Shown: one piece after another, positions 1 through 13,068 of the stretch | Layout of the letters: each line of letters begins with the position of its first letter | Position numbering within the stretch: the stretch's first letter is position 1 | NCBI GenBank assembly: GCA_018902385.1 | Contig: JABSSW010000019.1 | Coordinates: 372,001-436,000 of the forward strand | Direction: 5' to 3' | DNA: 64,000 bases | Source: Physcia stellaris | Taxonomy: Eukaryota; Ascomycota; Lecanoromycetes; Caliciales; Physciaceae | The notes under the pieces: generated by a model | Told to the model about the DNA's origin: nothing | Databases searched by the model: none | The model's input: the letters and a program-made list of their open reading frames with translations, nothing else | Made by a program: the position numbers and the translations under genes

Positions 1-94
1 TATTTTTCGATTAAACATATTTATTGTTTTGAATTTTTAATATTTTAATTTTTTTTCAATAATAATTGAATTGATCAAAAATAACAATTTTTGA

Positions 95-470
95 ATAAAA
101 CACAATTTATAAAAAAAATATTTTGCGTTTTCTTTTGAAATTTTAAATTTATCGAATAAAAAATTACAAAATTTTCAAAATTCGAATTACGAATATCAAA
201 ATTTGATTATTACGTTTATGCAATATTTTGCAATTTGCACATCAATCAATAACAACATATAATTTTTAATTATATAATTCAAATTGTAAAACAAAATAAA
301 CACAATTTATCATTATAATAAAAACAAAAATCGATTCATTATCGCAATAATTGTGCGAAATTTGATTTTAATGTAAAAATTTCGCAATTTTATCAAATTT
401 GACATTAATTTTAAAAGTTTTTAATGAAATTTTTTTTAAAAAATTTTCGAATTTGTTTATTATAATATAA
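95..470 (+). repeat. Repeat H, short copy (plus)
   Basis: It starts with the AAAACACAATTTATAAAAAA motif and ends with a T-run, A-run and TTCGAATTTGTTTA, as in the longer copy at 23,602-24,472. It keeps one internal unit marked by TCGATTCATTATCGCAATAA (near 333). It abuts an inverted H copy on its right, giving a tail-to-tail pair. No coding capacity is recognised. Class is unknown. Confidence 0.6.
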
Positions 471-1376
471 TATTACAAATGTGCTCGAAAGTTTTTTTAA
501 AAAAAAACTTTATTGAAAATTCTTAAAATTAGAATCAAATCTGATAAAATTACGAAATTTTCGCAATGATTTCGCACGCGTTTTGCGTTTTTATCAATTT
601 CGTATCTTAATAACATTTGCATTCAATAAGTAAAACATACAAACGAAAACTCGTTTTGAAGCACGAAATGAGCACTATTCAAATAATCAATAATTTCAAA
701 AATTTGTCGTAATCGCATTGAATTGTGATGAAAATCGCATCGTTGTTTTGCAAACATCGCGAGAAGTTGTTTCGCAAACAAACACATTTTTGATTGCAAC
801 ATCGTTTTTCAAATTTCAAAACTATTGCGATAATAAATCGATTTTTGTCATTTTTGCAACGTTGAATTGCGCTCATTCTGTTTTACAATTTTGTTCACAT
901 AACTGAAAATCATATGTGATTGTTGATTGAAATGCAAAATGCGAAAAAATTGTACAGTTTACGAAAAGTTGAACGAAACGTTTTCGCAAACATTTTTGTT
1001 TGCGATCTGACACAAATCTGACAAAAGCATGATCTTTCAAGTCTCAAAACTATTGCGATAATGAATCGATTTCTGTTATTTTTGCGACGTTAAATTGCGC
1101 TTCTTCTGCTTTACAATTTGATTTAAATAACTGAAAATCATATGTGATTTTTGATTGATGTGCAAATTGCGAAACAATTGTACGAACTTTCGCATTCAAA
1201 ATGAGTTTTGATGATTGAACGAAAAAAATTTGATAATTTATCGCATTGAAAACGTGAATTAAATATTGATTGAATTTATCGACTTTAAAAAATACAAACG
1301 TAAAATTGATCAACATTTTTCTCGATCGATCATTCGCGTTAAACGATTTTACTGAACATTTTTTTATAAAATGTGT
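465..1376 (-). repeat. Repeat H, long copy (minus)
   Basis: Read on the minus strand, this is colinear with the copy at 23,602-24,472. It has the same start motif near 1,376, two internal units of about 230 bp (around 1,190-1,040 and 960-790), and the same tail ending near 465. The short minus-strand open frames at 1,050-1,316 and 679-876 lie inside the repeated units and are not independent genes. Confidence 0.65.
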
Positions 1377-1381
1377 TCTAT

Positions 1382-1563
1382 TGTTACGAACATGTTTGAA
1401 ATCTCGATTGAAATTTTATTTTATCAACAAAAATTTTTATAAAAATTAACGTAATTTAAATTTAACACACAATTTATTTTAAACATTCGATCGTTTTGTA
1501 CATATTTTTTTCTAAATCAAATATTTTCGTTATATTATTTGTTTTTTCAATATGCGTTTTACA
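1382..1563 (+). repeat. LTR of family F, isolated copy
   Basis: It begins TGTTACGAACATGTTTGA and ends ACA, and matches the reverse complement of the LTRs at 9,536-9,712 and 29,282-29,468. A few hundred bases of F-like internal sequence follow (to about 1,650 with visible similarity). No second plus-strand F LTR is seen, so it is a remnant rather than a complete element. Confidence 0.6.
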
Positions 1564-2132
1564 TTATATTTGATTTTTAAACGAACGATGTAAATTTCAT
1601 ATTCGTTGAAACGATTAACGAATAAAAAACACGATCGTTTTCAATCAATTTCGTGACGATTTCATTTTCAACACGATGCGACAAACGTGTATCGAATTCA
1701 ACATTTATTCAATCATTAAAATTAACATTTTGTTTTATCATATCGAATGACAAAATCGAAATTCGTTTTAACGCATTTGAATGTTATAACATTAACATAT
1801 TAACATAATTAATTAAATAATTAGAAAATAATTGTTCGAAAATTATAATATTTTGACACATGTATTTAATCAACAATTTTCTCGATAATTACACAATTTA
1901 TTCTTTTTATATTACAAACATTTGTATTATAATATATAATAACATCATCAAATTTTGTTTTGTATTTTTGATTGTTGACAAAACGATCAAATGTTTTTTT
2001 AACATTTGTTTGTTAAAATATCAACATCAAAATTAACATTAAACGATTTAATTTATTCGATTAATCAATTAATTCGTTCGTTCGTTTGTTTTTTTCGTTG
2101 CATTTTCAAAATTCGTATTGCAATTTGATTAA
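1564..2132. other. A/T-rich stretch between F LTR and element A1
   Basis: The first roughly 90 bases resemble the sequence inside the F LTR at 29,282. Nothing else is recognised. Element A1 begins immediately to the right. Confidence 0.5.
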
Positions 2133-2356
2133 TATCATGAATCGTGTTTGAATAAACGTATTATTAATTAACTAAACGAAAACAATAAATTTGCAAAAAC
2201 AAATAAATATAAAATATTGAAATTGCAAACAATGTGCGACGTTAAAATTCAAATCACGTTAATTTCAACGTAAAATTAAAACATAATTCGTTGTTCGATC
2301 ACATATCATATTAATTATTTATTTGTCAAATTTATTTGTCAAATATGTTCGTAATG
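2133..2356 (-). repeat. LTR of A1 (3' LTR)
   Basis: This 224 bp LTR matches 8,643-8,866 in the same orientation and 30,419-30,642 plus 36,905-37,128 in the opposite orientation. It carries a short direct repeat, the TTTGTCAAAT motif twice at its outer end. Confidence 0.85.
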
Positions 2357-5300
2357 TTATTTTTTTTTTTTCGCGAACATCGTTTCAACAATTCGTTGTT
2401 ATTTCGAAATTTGAAAACGTTGTTGAAAATTTTGTTAATCAATTCGTATAATTGCAAAATTCAAAAATTTTACGATTATCATTTTTTATTTTTTAATGTT
2501 TTATTGTCATTTCAACGTTCGATAAAATTTGATGACAATTTTTGAAAATATTTTTGACACGATTCAATTTTTTATGCGATGTAAATTTTGATTGTAAATA
2601 ACATCGAAATAATAATAAAAATTGAATTATTGAATAAAAATCGTGAAATCAAAAACGAATGAATAAACATCGAATTCGTAATTTTAAATGTTAATCGAAA
2701 ATAATTTCGATTAATGTCAATATGACGATTTTTTTTCGAAAAAGACGACGATTCGTTGAAAAATTTAATTCGTTGACGACGATTTGAAATATTAAAATCA
2801 ACGTTTTGAACGATTTTGATTTTGTTGTCGTGAAACAATTACGATAAAAATCGTCCATTACATCGCGAACATTATCGAATTTTTCGTTGTCGACATAATA
2901 TCACGTTCGATTATGAAATCAATTCGATTAATTGACACGATATTGAAAACGATTGTAATGATATCGAAATTTCAAATTATCGTTCATTTTTCATTCGAAA
3001 TTCTCGTTAATTATGACGAAATCAAAAAATTTATTGATTTGATTTTTGAATGAATTACGAAAAATTTTGCGCAAAAATCAACAATAAAACACATCGTAAA
3101 TATGCATGATTTTAAACAATTGAAATCGATAAAAATTGTTCATACGTTGTAATATTTTGTAAAAATTTATTTTTTTGTCATCGAATTTGTCAAACGATTT
3201 GATCGTTTTGATGTTTCGTCAATCGAAAAAAACGAAATTTTTTTGTTTGTATTTTACGATTTTTCGATGTTTGTTGATTTGAATTGTTATATGTTTTTAA
3301 ATCATTTTTGCATAATTTCGTACGTAATTGAAAATATTTTGTATCGTATCAATAATAATTTTTGTTTTGACGATTAAAAATCGTTTTTTCGTTGTAACAT
3401 ACGAAATAAAATTTGATGAAAAATTTATACGAAAATGAAAATTTTTATTGATAAAAAATAAAAATAATTTTGTTGTTGCAAATATCGCGTTGTTGTTTTC
3501 AAATTCGATCATAAATCATTAAACGTTTTAATCGTTTTGTATGTAATTGCAATATTGTCGCAATTGTTTTTTGATATTTTGATTGATTTTTTCGATTTGT
3601 TCATCGATTTTTGAATAAAAAACGATAAAAATTTACATTTGATGTCGAAAATACGACAAAATGTTTGTCAAACGAACGATATGAATTGAAAATTTCGATT
3701 AAACGTTATAAAAAAAAAAAATTCATGTGTACGAAATACGTAATTGATGAAAATTTTGATCGTAATTTCAACATTGATATTTTCGTCGTCGACGATACAA
3801 AACACGTAATGACGTTTTTTGTTAAATTTGTCAATTATCGTGCATATGATATTATGATCGTGAACGTCGAACAATTCGATAATGAAATTCATTGATATGT
3901 CGATTTAACGTTGCAAAAATATAATCAAAAAAATAAACAAATCGTTTTTACGATTTTTGAAAATTTTCGTGCGTTGACATTCATAACAATTACGTACGTA
4001 TCGACGAATCGTTTTGCGCATATTAAATCAATAATAATCGCGAAATATAAAATTTTTCATACAATTAAAATTTGAATATTTCGAAACAGAAAATTCATGA
4101 ATTTTTTTGAAAAAATCAACGAATAAAAAAACATCGACGAACATTTATAATCGATTTTTTCGATACAAAACGTCGTTTTTTTCATTGCAATTTCGTAAAT
4201 CAATTTTATTCATTGAAATAAAATTTTGTTCGATAATTTGACGATAAATCGTGCAATTATCGTCAATTTTGTTGACGACAAAAATTCGTTCGTAAATAAA
4301 TTCGTCAAATTTCATCGCGTGAAATTCGAATCGTTTCGAAATAAACAATATTTGTTTTCGATATTGATGTTATTCGTTAATATCGTTTTTTGATCGTAAA
4401 TCAAACATACGAATCAAAACATTTGTTTTAACGTTTTGAATTTCGAATTGAAATTGAATAACAATATTGAATTTCGAGAAAATTTTTGTTCAACGAATTT
4501 GACGAAAAATTAATTTCTTTGACGTCATAAAAATTTTCAAACTTTTGTGATTGATGACAATTTTGATCGATTTTTTAATTTTTTCAAATTCAAAACGTCA
4601 ATGTTTTAAACAACGAATAATAATTAATAATTTTTTGTCGTAAATTTCGCAATTGCATTCGATTGAAATCATGTTGCGATTATAAAAAATCACGAAATGC
4701 AAAATTTTTTCGTCGTCGTATTGAAATAATATTTTCGCATTGACGTAATTCGAAAAATCAATTTTTAAAATGATTTGTTTGATTCGATCGTAATGTCGTA
4801 ATATAAAGATTTTCGTCATCGTTTTTTTTGAAAAAATTGAAATTTTTTTCGATTTTAACAATTTATTCGAAATTCACGAATTTCTTGATTATTCGAATAA
4901 AAATTCGAATTTTTTTCGAAAAATCACGAATGAATCGTTTGTAAAAATTGACGAAATTCACGAAAATTTGTATTTTTTTCAAATTTGTAAAAACGTTTTC
5001 AATTGACAATGATTTTTATTTTTTTTCGATTTTATGCGAAAATCATTTATCGATAATATGACGTTCAAAAATGTCATTTTCTTTTTGAAAAATTCGCGTT
5101 TTTCAATATTCATTTGTAATTCGATTTTTTTTGAATCTTTTTAACATTTTACAAACGTGAACGAAATGTTGTTTTTTTTGAATTTGTTGTAAATGAAAAA
5201 CTCATTTAAATAAATTTGAGAAAAATCGTTCAAAAAATTGAACAACAAATCATTCATATAATGTTGTCAATTTGCGAATTCGTTAATCAATTCGAAAAAT

Positions 5301-8300
5301 AATATTCGATATTTGTACGATTTCATGACAATAACGAACGTAATAAATTTTTTATTTTTTTCATTCATTCGAAATTTGTTGAAAATCGATATAATATTCA
5401 ATTTGATCAAATATTTGCAATTTTGCATTTTAATTAAAATTTTTTTTATTAAAAAAATGAAATATTGATTGCGTTTCGTGATATAATTAAATCGTCGATA
5501 ATTTACACACAAACGTAATTAATCATTTGATTTAATTGCAAATAAAACGAACAAAACGTATGTTGTTTGATTGAATACAATAAAATTTTTTGAAAATTAT
5601 TTTTCAAATATTTTTTGAATTTTTGAAATTTGAATTCGAACAAAAAATATATTCGATTTCGAAATAATGTATTGTTATCGTTTAAAAATTCGATTTCGTG
5701 ATCGTAAATTCGATGCGAAAACAATTCAATTGTTTTTTGAAAATCGAATATTTTTGACAAATGTTTGAAATATTTCGATATTTTTATCATTTTACGTTCA
5801 AAAATCGATTTGATTTGTTCGTGTTTCAAAATTTTTTTGATTATAACGACAATTTTCAACGATTCAAAATTTGTTCGCAATATTTTGAATGCGAAATCGA
5901 TTTGATTAATCGTAATGAAAAAACATTGCATTTTTTGTTTTCGATTTTTGAAATCGACGAATAAACAAAAAAAATCGCATTAATTATCGCGATATTTATC
6001 GAATCGTTTGAATTCAATTTCGAAAATGAAAAAATTTCGAATTGTTGTTTTTTGATTTTTCAACGTTTGTTGCGTTGTTTTTTCAAATTTTTTTTTTTGA
6101 CGAATGTCGTTTTCGTAATCGTCGTGATATCAATTTTTGAATGATTTGATTCAACGACGAACGATTCGTCATTTTGATCGATTTTCGAATGAATAAAACA
6201 ATCGAAACATTTTGAATCGAATACGTTTGATTCGTTTTGTACATAAAATGTTGAAAATTTATATTGCGAACGAAATAAAATCGTATATCGAAATTTTATT
6301 GTAACAATATGTTTTGCGTTGTTTGTTTTCGATAAAAAATATCGCGACGTCAATTAAATACGTTTTATTGACGATTTGAATCAAAAATTTTCAAACGTCG
6401 AATTTGCATTGTTTTAATAAATATATTGTCGTGATGATTATATTTGAACGATTTGAAAATCAATTTATCGTAAATTATATTCAAAATAATTTTATGTTTG
6501 TTTATTCACGATTTTTTTGAAATTATCGAATGATTGTTCAAATCGATAATAAACAAAAAAATTGTCAATTCGAAATGCAAATCAATTGTCAATTTGAAAT
6601 AAATGACATGAATTATTGAAAAAATTTGACGATCGTCGAATTCAATAATAAATTTCGATTTTAATAAAAATACGAAATTTATATTCAACATATTGCATAC
6701 AAATTGCGCAATTTTTTTATCAATGAAAACATAATCAATTGCATTAATGTTTATTAAAATTTTTAATTTATGTTTATTATCGTTGAATGACAACGTACAA
6801 TTGATGATTAAAAATCGTTTAACAAAAAAATCAAACAATTCGTCATGATGAATAAATTTTTTTTAAACATTTATCAATCGCGTTTTTGATGTGAATTATC
6901 AATTTTTCGAATCAAATTCGTTCGATTCGTTGATTATATTTATGTAAAATATTTGCATTTTGTGTCAATAACGTTTTTGATGTTTGTAAACGTTCGAACA
7001 TTTTTTTTATACGTGATCGATTTCATCGCATGTAAAACATTTGTTCGTGACGATTAATTTGTCAATTATCGAATCACGAATTTTGATTTCAACGTTGAAA
7101 TGAAAATAAACGACAAATTTCACGAAAAAAATCGAAACAACAAATTTCGTAAAAAATATCGAAATCGAAACGACAAAAATTGATTTGAATTAAAACAATT
7201 CAAAACGTTGTTGACGTGTCGCGATTTTTTTTTCGAAAATTGATTGTCGATTGTATATTTGTTGCAAAATAATTCGAATTTTATCGAACGTGATAAATTC
7301 GCGTGAATATACATTTCGTTCGTTTTTTCAAATTTCAAAAAAAAAATTTCATTAATTTTTCGATTTTGATGATTTCGTTATAATCGATTGAATTGTTAAA
7401 ACGAAAAAAAATGAAATAAAAAAATTGAAAATTTTGAATATTCATAATCAATGTTCGAAATTGAATACGCATATTGCGTTTGAAATCAAAATTTTCGAAA
7501 ATAAAATTCAAAAATTTCAACATTATATGTCAATTTTTGAAATGATTTATGTCGATATCACGTATCGATTGTATGTGATTATCGACATCATTTTTAATTC
7601 AATCAATTACAATAATAATTGCGATTATGTTTGTGTCGTAATAATCGACGTTGATCGTTATTTTATCGTGCATTTTTGTTTTTCAAACACGTCAAATAAA
7701 TTTCATTTCGTCGATAAATTTAAAAAAATTTGAATGAATTTTTGAACGTCGTTTGTTTTTATTGAAAAAATTAATTACGTTGATTTCGTCGTCGTTGTTT
7801 TTATCGTCGTTATCAAAATTTCGTGTACGATCGCGAATCGTGATTAACAAAACGTCGTGATTTTTTTTGAAAAAAATGTAATCGTGTTGTTTGATTAAAA
7901 ATCGATCACGCGTTTGTTCGTAATTAATTTTCAATGTATTCATTTTTTTACGAATTTTATCGAATTCAACGTTTGTATTGATCAATTCGTCACGATCGAC
8001 GTTGACGATATTGTATAAATTTTGATATTGAATCAAAACGTTCAAATAATTGTCACGATCAATGCGTAATCGATCAAATTTTTTCAAAAAATCGATAATT
8101 TTTTGATTGATTCATCATTTCAATTGATCGATGATGACGATGTTCAAAAAATAAATGATTTCGTTATTTTTCATTTTTATGAATTCGATCGTTGAAACAA
8201 ATCGACGACGTTTGAATTGTTCGACGAAATTTTCGTCGAAAAAATTGTTATTGATTTCGTGCAACATACGATTCACATTGAAACGTAACGTTTTGAAACG

Positions 8301-8642
8301 TTGTTTCATCGAAATAAAAAATTCGAAAAAAATTGTTTCGTGATGATTTCGAATCATAATTAAAAATGAAAAATTGAAAAATGATAAAAGAAAAAAAATT
8401 AATCGAATCAATTTTTTTTCGTCGTTTTTTATCGTCGAAAATATCGTCGTTTATAATAAAAAAATTCGATTTGTTATTTTACGATTTTCGTCAAATGATT
8501 CGTTAAAAATTTTTTTGATCGTTTGTTTAATCAACAAAAATTTTTCGTCGTCTGTTTCGTTAAAAAAAATTGATCGATTTGAAATTTTATTTTTGAACGT
8601 TCGCGTATCACGACGAACAATAAAATTGAAAATTTATTGTAA

Positions 8643-8866
8643 TATCATAAATCGTGTTTGAATAAACGTATTATTAATTAATTAAACGAAAACAATAAAT
8701 TTGCAAAAACAAATAAATACAAAATCTTGAAATTGCAAACAATGTGCGACGTTAAATTTCAAATCACGTTAATTTCAACGTAAAATTAAAACATAATTCG
8801 TTGTTCGATCACATATTATATTAATTATCTATTTGTCAAATCTATTTGTCAAACATGTTCGTAATA
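8643..8866 (-). repeat. LTR of A1 (5' LTR)
   Basis: This is the 224 bp partner of 2,133-2,356. Gag-like frames begin a few hundred bases to its left on the minus strand, which sets the direction of the element. Confidence 0.85.
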
Positions 8867-9535
8867 ATATCAATTGTTTTAAAATGCGTGTTTAACGCGT
8901 TATAAATTTGAAACATATCGAAAATATCGATTACAATAATTATTTTTAATGTTTTTTGAAAAAATTTGAAAAATTTTTCGTGAATTATTGAACAAATAAT
9001 CGCATTCGTATTGATTTAAAAATAAAAAAAAAAATAATTTTTTTGAAAAAAAAAAATTGATTAAAAATGAAATATTGAATGACAAATTTAATTACGTCAA
9101 TATTTAAAAAAAATTAAAATTGATTTTTTATTCGAAACGAAAAAATTTTACAATATTCGAAAACGTCGATTTCGTATCAAAAAAACATGTTTGTTTTATT
9201 TATTTTTTCAAATTTCAACGATTCAATTAAAAAAACGTACAAATTTAATATTTTTAAAAAATTCATGCAATTAATAATTTTATTATAAAATTTTATTTAT
9301 TCAATGTCGTTTTCGATCAATTAATTTTTTTTTTTCGAAAAAAAATTGTTATAACGAAATGTGTCATTAAAAAAAAAATTTTTCAAATATTTTTTTGAAA
9401 AAATTAAATTTTAAAAATTTGAAATTTGATAAATTTGTACAAATATTGAAAAAAAAAATGTAAAAATAAATTTGAAAACGAAATTTATACATTGCGAATT
9501 ATATGAATCAAAAATTCAAATTTTAACGATTTTAT
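8867..9535. other. A/T-rich stretch without recognised feature
   Basis: It lies between A1 and the F LTR. It consists mostly of T- and A-runs with short open frames and no similarity I can see to the other elements in the window. Confidence 0.5.
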
Positions 9536-9712
9536 TGTCAAAAATCGTGTTTTTAAAAAATAAACAATTTTTTAACAAAACGAAAATATTTGATCTAAAA
9601 AACAAATATTTTGAAAATCGAATTTCAAAAATAAAAAATGCGTCAAGTTTTAGTTTTTATATAAATTTTCGAATAAAATAAAATTTCAATCGAGATTTCA
9701 AACATTCGTACA
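9536..9712 (-). repeat. LTR of F (left)
   Basis: It matches 29,282-29,468 in the same orientation, and 1,382-1,563 in the opposite one. Shared landmarks are AAAACGAAAATATTTGAT and the segment ending CGAGATTTCAAACAT. Confidence 0.6.
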
Positions 9713-9877
9713 AATTTTAATTTTCATTTTCGTTTCGAAATGAAAAATCAAATTTTTTTGAAATATTCGATTCAAAATTTCAATTGAAAAAAAATTCAAA
9801 TATCAATTTGATAAACAGAAATTTCAAAAAAATTCGATTTTTGCGATAAACGTGAAAAAATAAGTTTTTTGAACGAA

Positions 9878-10032
9878 TGTGATTAAAATTTGAAAACAGT
9901 CAAATAATTAAATTAATCAAAATGATTATTTTAAAAACATTCAGTCAATCAAATGATTTATTTATTAATTTTTGATAAATATTTTCAAATTGAAAAATAG
10001 CGAATTAAATTTTTACATTCAATAAATCAACA
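9878..10032 (+). repeat. LTR of E (5' LTR)
   Basis: It matches 27,700-27,856: both begin TGTGATTAAAA, share GAAAACAGTCAAATAATTA and the CATTCAGTCAATC block, and end ATCAACA. Confidence 0.7.
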
Positions 10033-10394
10033 ATTTGAATAACATAAATTTTTCATATAATTTTCAAATCAACATTTTTGTTAAACGAAAATCAATTAGC
10101 AATTAAATCAGAAATTTTCATTATTTAATTTAAATGTTATTTCAATCAAAAAAATTTTTCGATGATTCGATCGATGTGTTTCAAATTGTTTCATCGTTGC
10201 GTTTCAAAAAATTTTTCATACGATTTTCATTTCGCATTTTTCGAAAAACGATTTGAATTCAAATTTTACTGTTTTTATTCGATTTGCGATTTTTTCTTTT
10301 CAAAATTTTTTTTTCTTTTAATTTTAATTTGTTTTTCATTCGAAAAATTTTTGAAATCAGACAAATTTTTCAAATTTTGTTTTTTTTATTATTC

Positions 10395-10797
10395 AATAAA
10401 AAAATCCGAAATTTTTAAAAAAAAAATTCTTTGAAAAAAAAAACGAAAAAAGCAAATAATCTTTCAAATCACATAATTATGCGATAATGAATCGATTTTC
10501 GTTATTGTTGCAAAATTGAATTGCGTTAATTCTGTCAAAAAACAAATTTGAATAAATAGATTAAAATAATACGTTGTTGTTGACGATGCAAAATGAAAAC
10601 AATTGCATTTGCAAAATTTATGATTGAACGAAAAATTTTTCAAATGATTTATCGCATTGAAAATTTGAATTTCAATATCGATATAAAATTAAAAAAATCG
10701 CAAAATTACAAACAGAAAATCATAAATTCTTTTCGATCAAATCATTCGTCGTTTTTTAAGCGATTTTAATGAACATTTTTTATAAATTCGTGTTTTA
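10395..10797 (-). repeat. Repeat H, short copy (minus) inside E leader
   Basis: Minus-strand reading starts with the H start motif near 10,797, has one internal unit with TCGATTCATTATCGC (near 10,478), and ends in the H tail near 10,395. It lies between the E 5' LTR and the C1 insertion. It is shorter than the 0.9 kb copies because it has one unit instead of two. Confidence 0.55.
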
Positions 10798-11122
10798 TTG
10801 TTTTTACATTTCTGACTTACAATAAATTTCGATTTATTGTTTTTCGAATCATTGATTAGAAAAACAATTTCAGAATTTTTCGAAAAACATTTCGTCGAAT
10901 TTTGATTTCAATTTCTCAATCATATTATTCAGTTAAATGATCGTTGCACGAATTTTTGCAAATTGATCATTTTTTTATTTTATTGTTTAACAACGTAAAT
11001 CGACGTACGATCGAGATTTTTATTGTCAAAAATTACAAATCATTCAAAACACGAATTCAAGACGTTGTTTATTCATTTCAATGAATCGACGATTTTACAT
11101 TTTTACAAAACGTTTTGAATTA

Positions 11123-11431
11123 TGTAAAACATTCAGAATTCAAATCAACAAAACATTGCGAATCGAATTTCGATAAAAGTATATCAAGCAATTCGATTAT
11201 CGAAATTCGATAAATTATGAAAACGATCAATTTGATCACGTCAACATCAAATTTTCGATTGAATTCAACAAGTTCATATTTTCGAATAAATTTCGAAATG
11301 TGTGTACGATTGAGCAAATTGATTGACTATATAAACAAAAATCTGTAAAATAATTAATTTTGCAATTATTAGTTTAATCATACAATCGTTTTTGTTATAC
11401 ATTTTTGATGTCACATTTTTTGAATTTTACA
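11123..11431 (+). repeat. LTR of C1 (5' LTR)
   Basis: This 309 bp LTR has TG...CA ends and the same length as its partner at 19,942. A related, more diverged LTR lies at 50,131-50,431 (minus). The minus-strand frame 11,120-11,317 is LTR sequence, not a gene. Confidence 0.85.
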
Positions 11432-13068
11432 TTTTAATAATTATCATAATTCACAGATTAACATTATTCGTGTATACAACATGTTTACATTTTTCAACAA
11501 TATGAATATTTTTACGAATTTTGAAAATGAATTCATTTTGAATTCATCAAAATCAAATGTTATCATGAAAAAATATCGAACATATATTCAACAACAACAT
11601 GTTCGAATGAAACATTACAACGTGCATTTGTATTTTCGATCGTTCAAATTTTGTTTCTAAAAAAAAAAATCGTTTTACATCAAAATAATGAAAAACAAAT
11701 CAAAATTATTCGTTGAAAATAGTTATAAAAAATGAATTCAATACGTTTGAAAAATGAAAAATCAATTCGACATGAATCGAGTGAACGATTACGTCAAAAA
11801 TTTTGACAAAATTAAACTTTTTTTTGTTGTAATTTTTTTAAAGAGAAAGTTTATCGCACAGTTATTTTGAAACGTCAAAATCAAAAACAATTCGAAAATT
11901 AATTATATTTGAAAGAAATATGTCGACTTTTTAAAAAAAAATACTAAAAAATTTTTTATTAAAAAGAAAAATAATTTCGAAAAATATAAAAATTATAAAC
12001 AACAAATCAATCAAACAATAAAAAATTATGATGCACATCGTATCGTTTTGTTTTCGAATTTATATGAATTTATGAAATTTTCATCAGCAATAAAATTACA
12101 AAATTTCGTATTGAATTTAATTCAAAATAATCAGAATTTTCTGATCGAACAGAAAATTAAAAACGACAAAAAAATAATTTTTAAACGTTTCAAACAACGA
12201 GAAAATTTTTAACGCAAAAAACAGCGCAATGTCAATCAAAATAAATTTGATAACGATTTTAACAAACGCAAAAAAAATGAAAATAATTTCGATAAAAACG
12301 AAAACAACAATCATCAAATTAACAAAAATCGACGAAAAAATCGAAAAAACGATAAAAAATTCAAATTCGATAATTTTAATCGAAAATCAATCAAATTCAA
12401 AAAATTATAATGTTAAATCAAAATCGAATACAAAAATATCGTGAACAACGATCGATACATAAATTGCGATAAATTTGAATGCAATATCAAAAAATGTAAA
12501 AATATCAAATCGAATATTCGTTCATTCGAAAAAATTTTTCATGAATCAAAATCAAAAAAATAATCGATTTGATAATTTTCAATCAAATTGACAAAAAAAA
12601 AATTCAATAACAAATGATCGAATAAATTCAAATTCGAACGAATTCAACACGTTCATTATCGAAATCAAAAACGCAAAACGTTGTCGTAAAAAATTTCGCA
12701 TGATCAAATGCAAAAAAATCAAAATCAAAATAAATAAAACATTTGACGAAAAAAACAAATTGAAATTCGAAATCGTTATGAATTCAAAAAAAAATCAATT
12801 TAATAAATCATAAATTTGTTAAACGATTCGAATTAAAATCATTCAACGTATCGAATTGCGAAACAATGATCATAAAAAATCATTCATTCAAAATTTATGA
12901 GATTTATTTCGTACAATTCGAAATATAAAATGAAAACGACGTGAATCGTTTTTTTAACGATAATTTTTAGAAACAAATTTAAATTGAAACATGACTTTAA
13001 ATTTGTTTTGAATACAATTATTTGAAATCAATATAAATTGAAACATCGACAAAATCGAATCGTGATCA

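Larger units (their letters stand above)
2133..8866 (-). mobile_element. Ty3/gypsy LTR retrotransposon A1 (broken chromovirus)
   Basis: It is bounded by 224 bp LTRs at 2,133-2,356 and 8,643-8,866, direct repeats of each other and inverted relative to those of A2. Minus-strand parts in order: coiled-coil-rich Gag (8,411-7,335), retropepsin-like region (6,838-6,506), reverse transcriptase (about 5,700-5,267), RNase H (4,861-4,598) and integrase (about 3,900-3,100). Each matches a segment of A2. It is heavily broken throughout, with dozens of interruptions, and almost devoid of CT, AG, CC and GG. No convincing target duplication is seen at its ends. It is old by mutation load, but RIP-type change makes a clock estimate unsafe. 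Confidence 0.85.
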
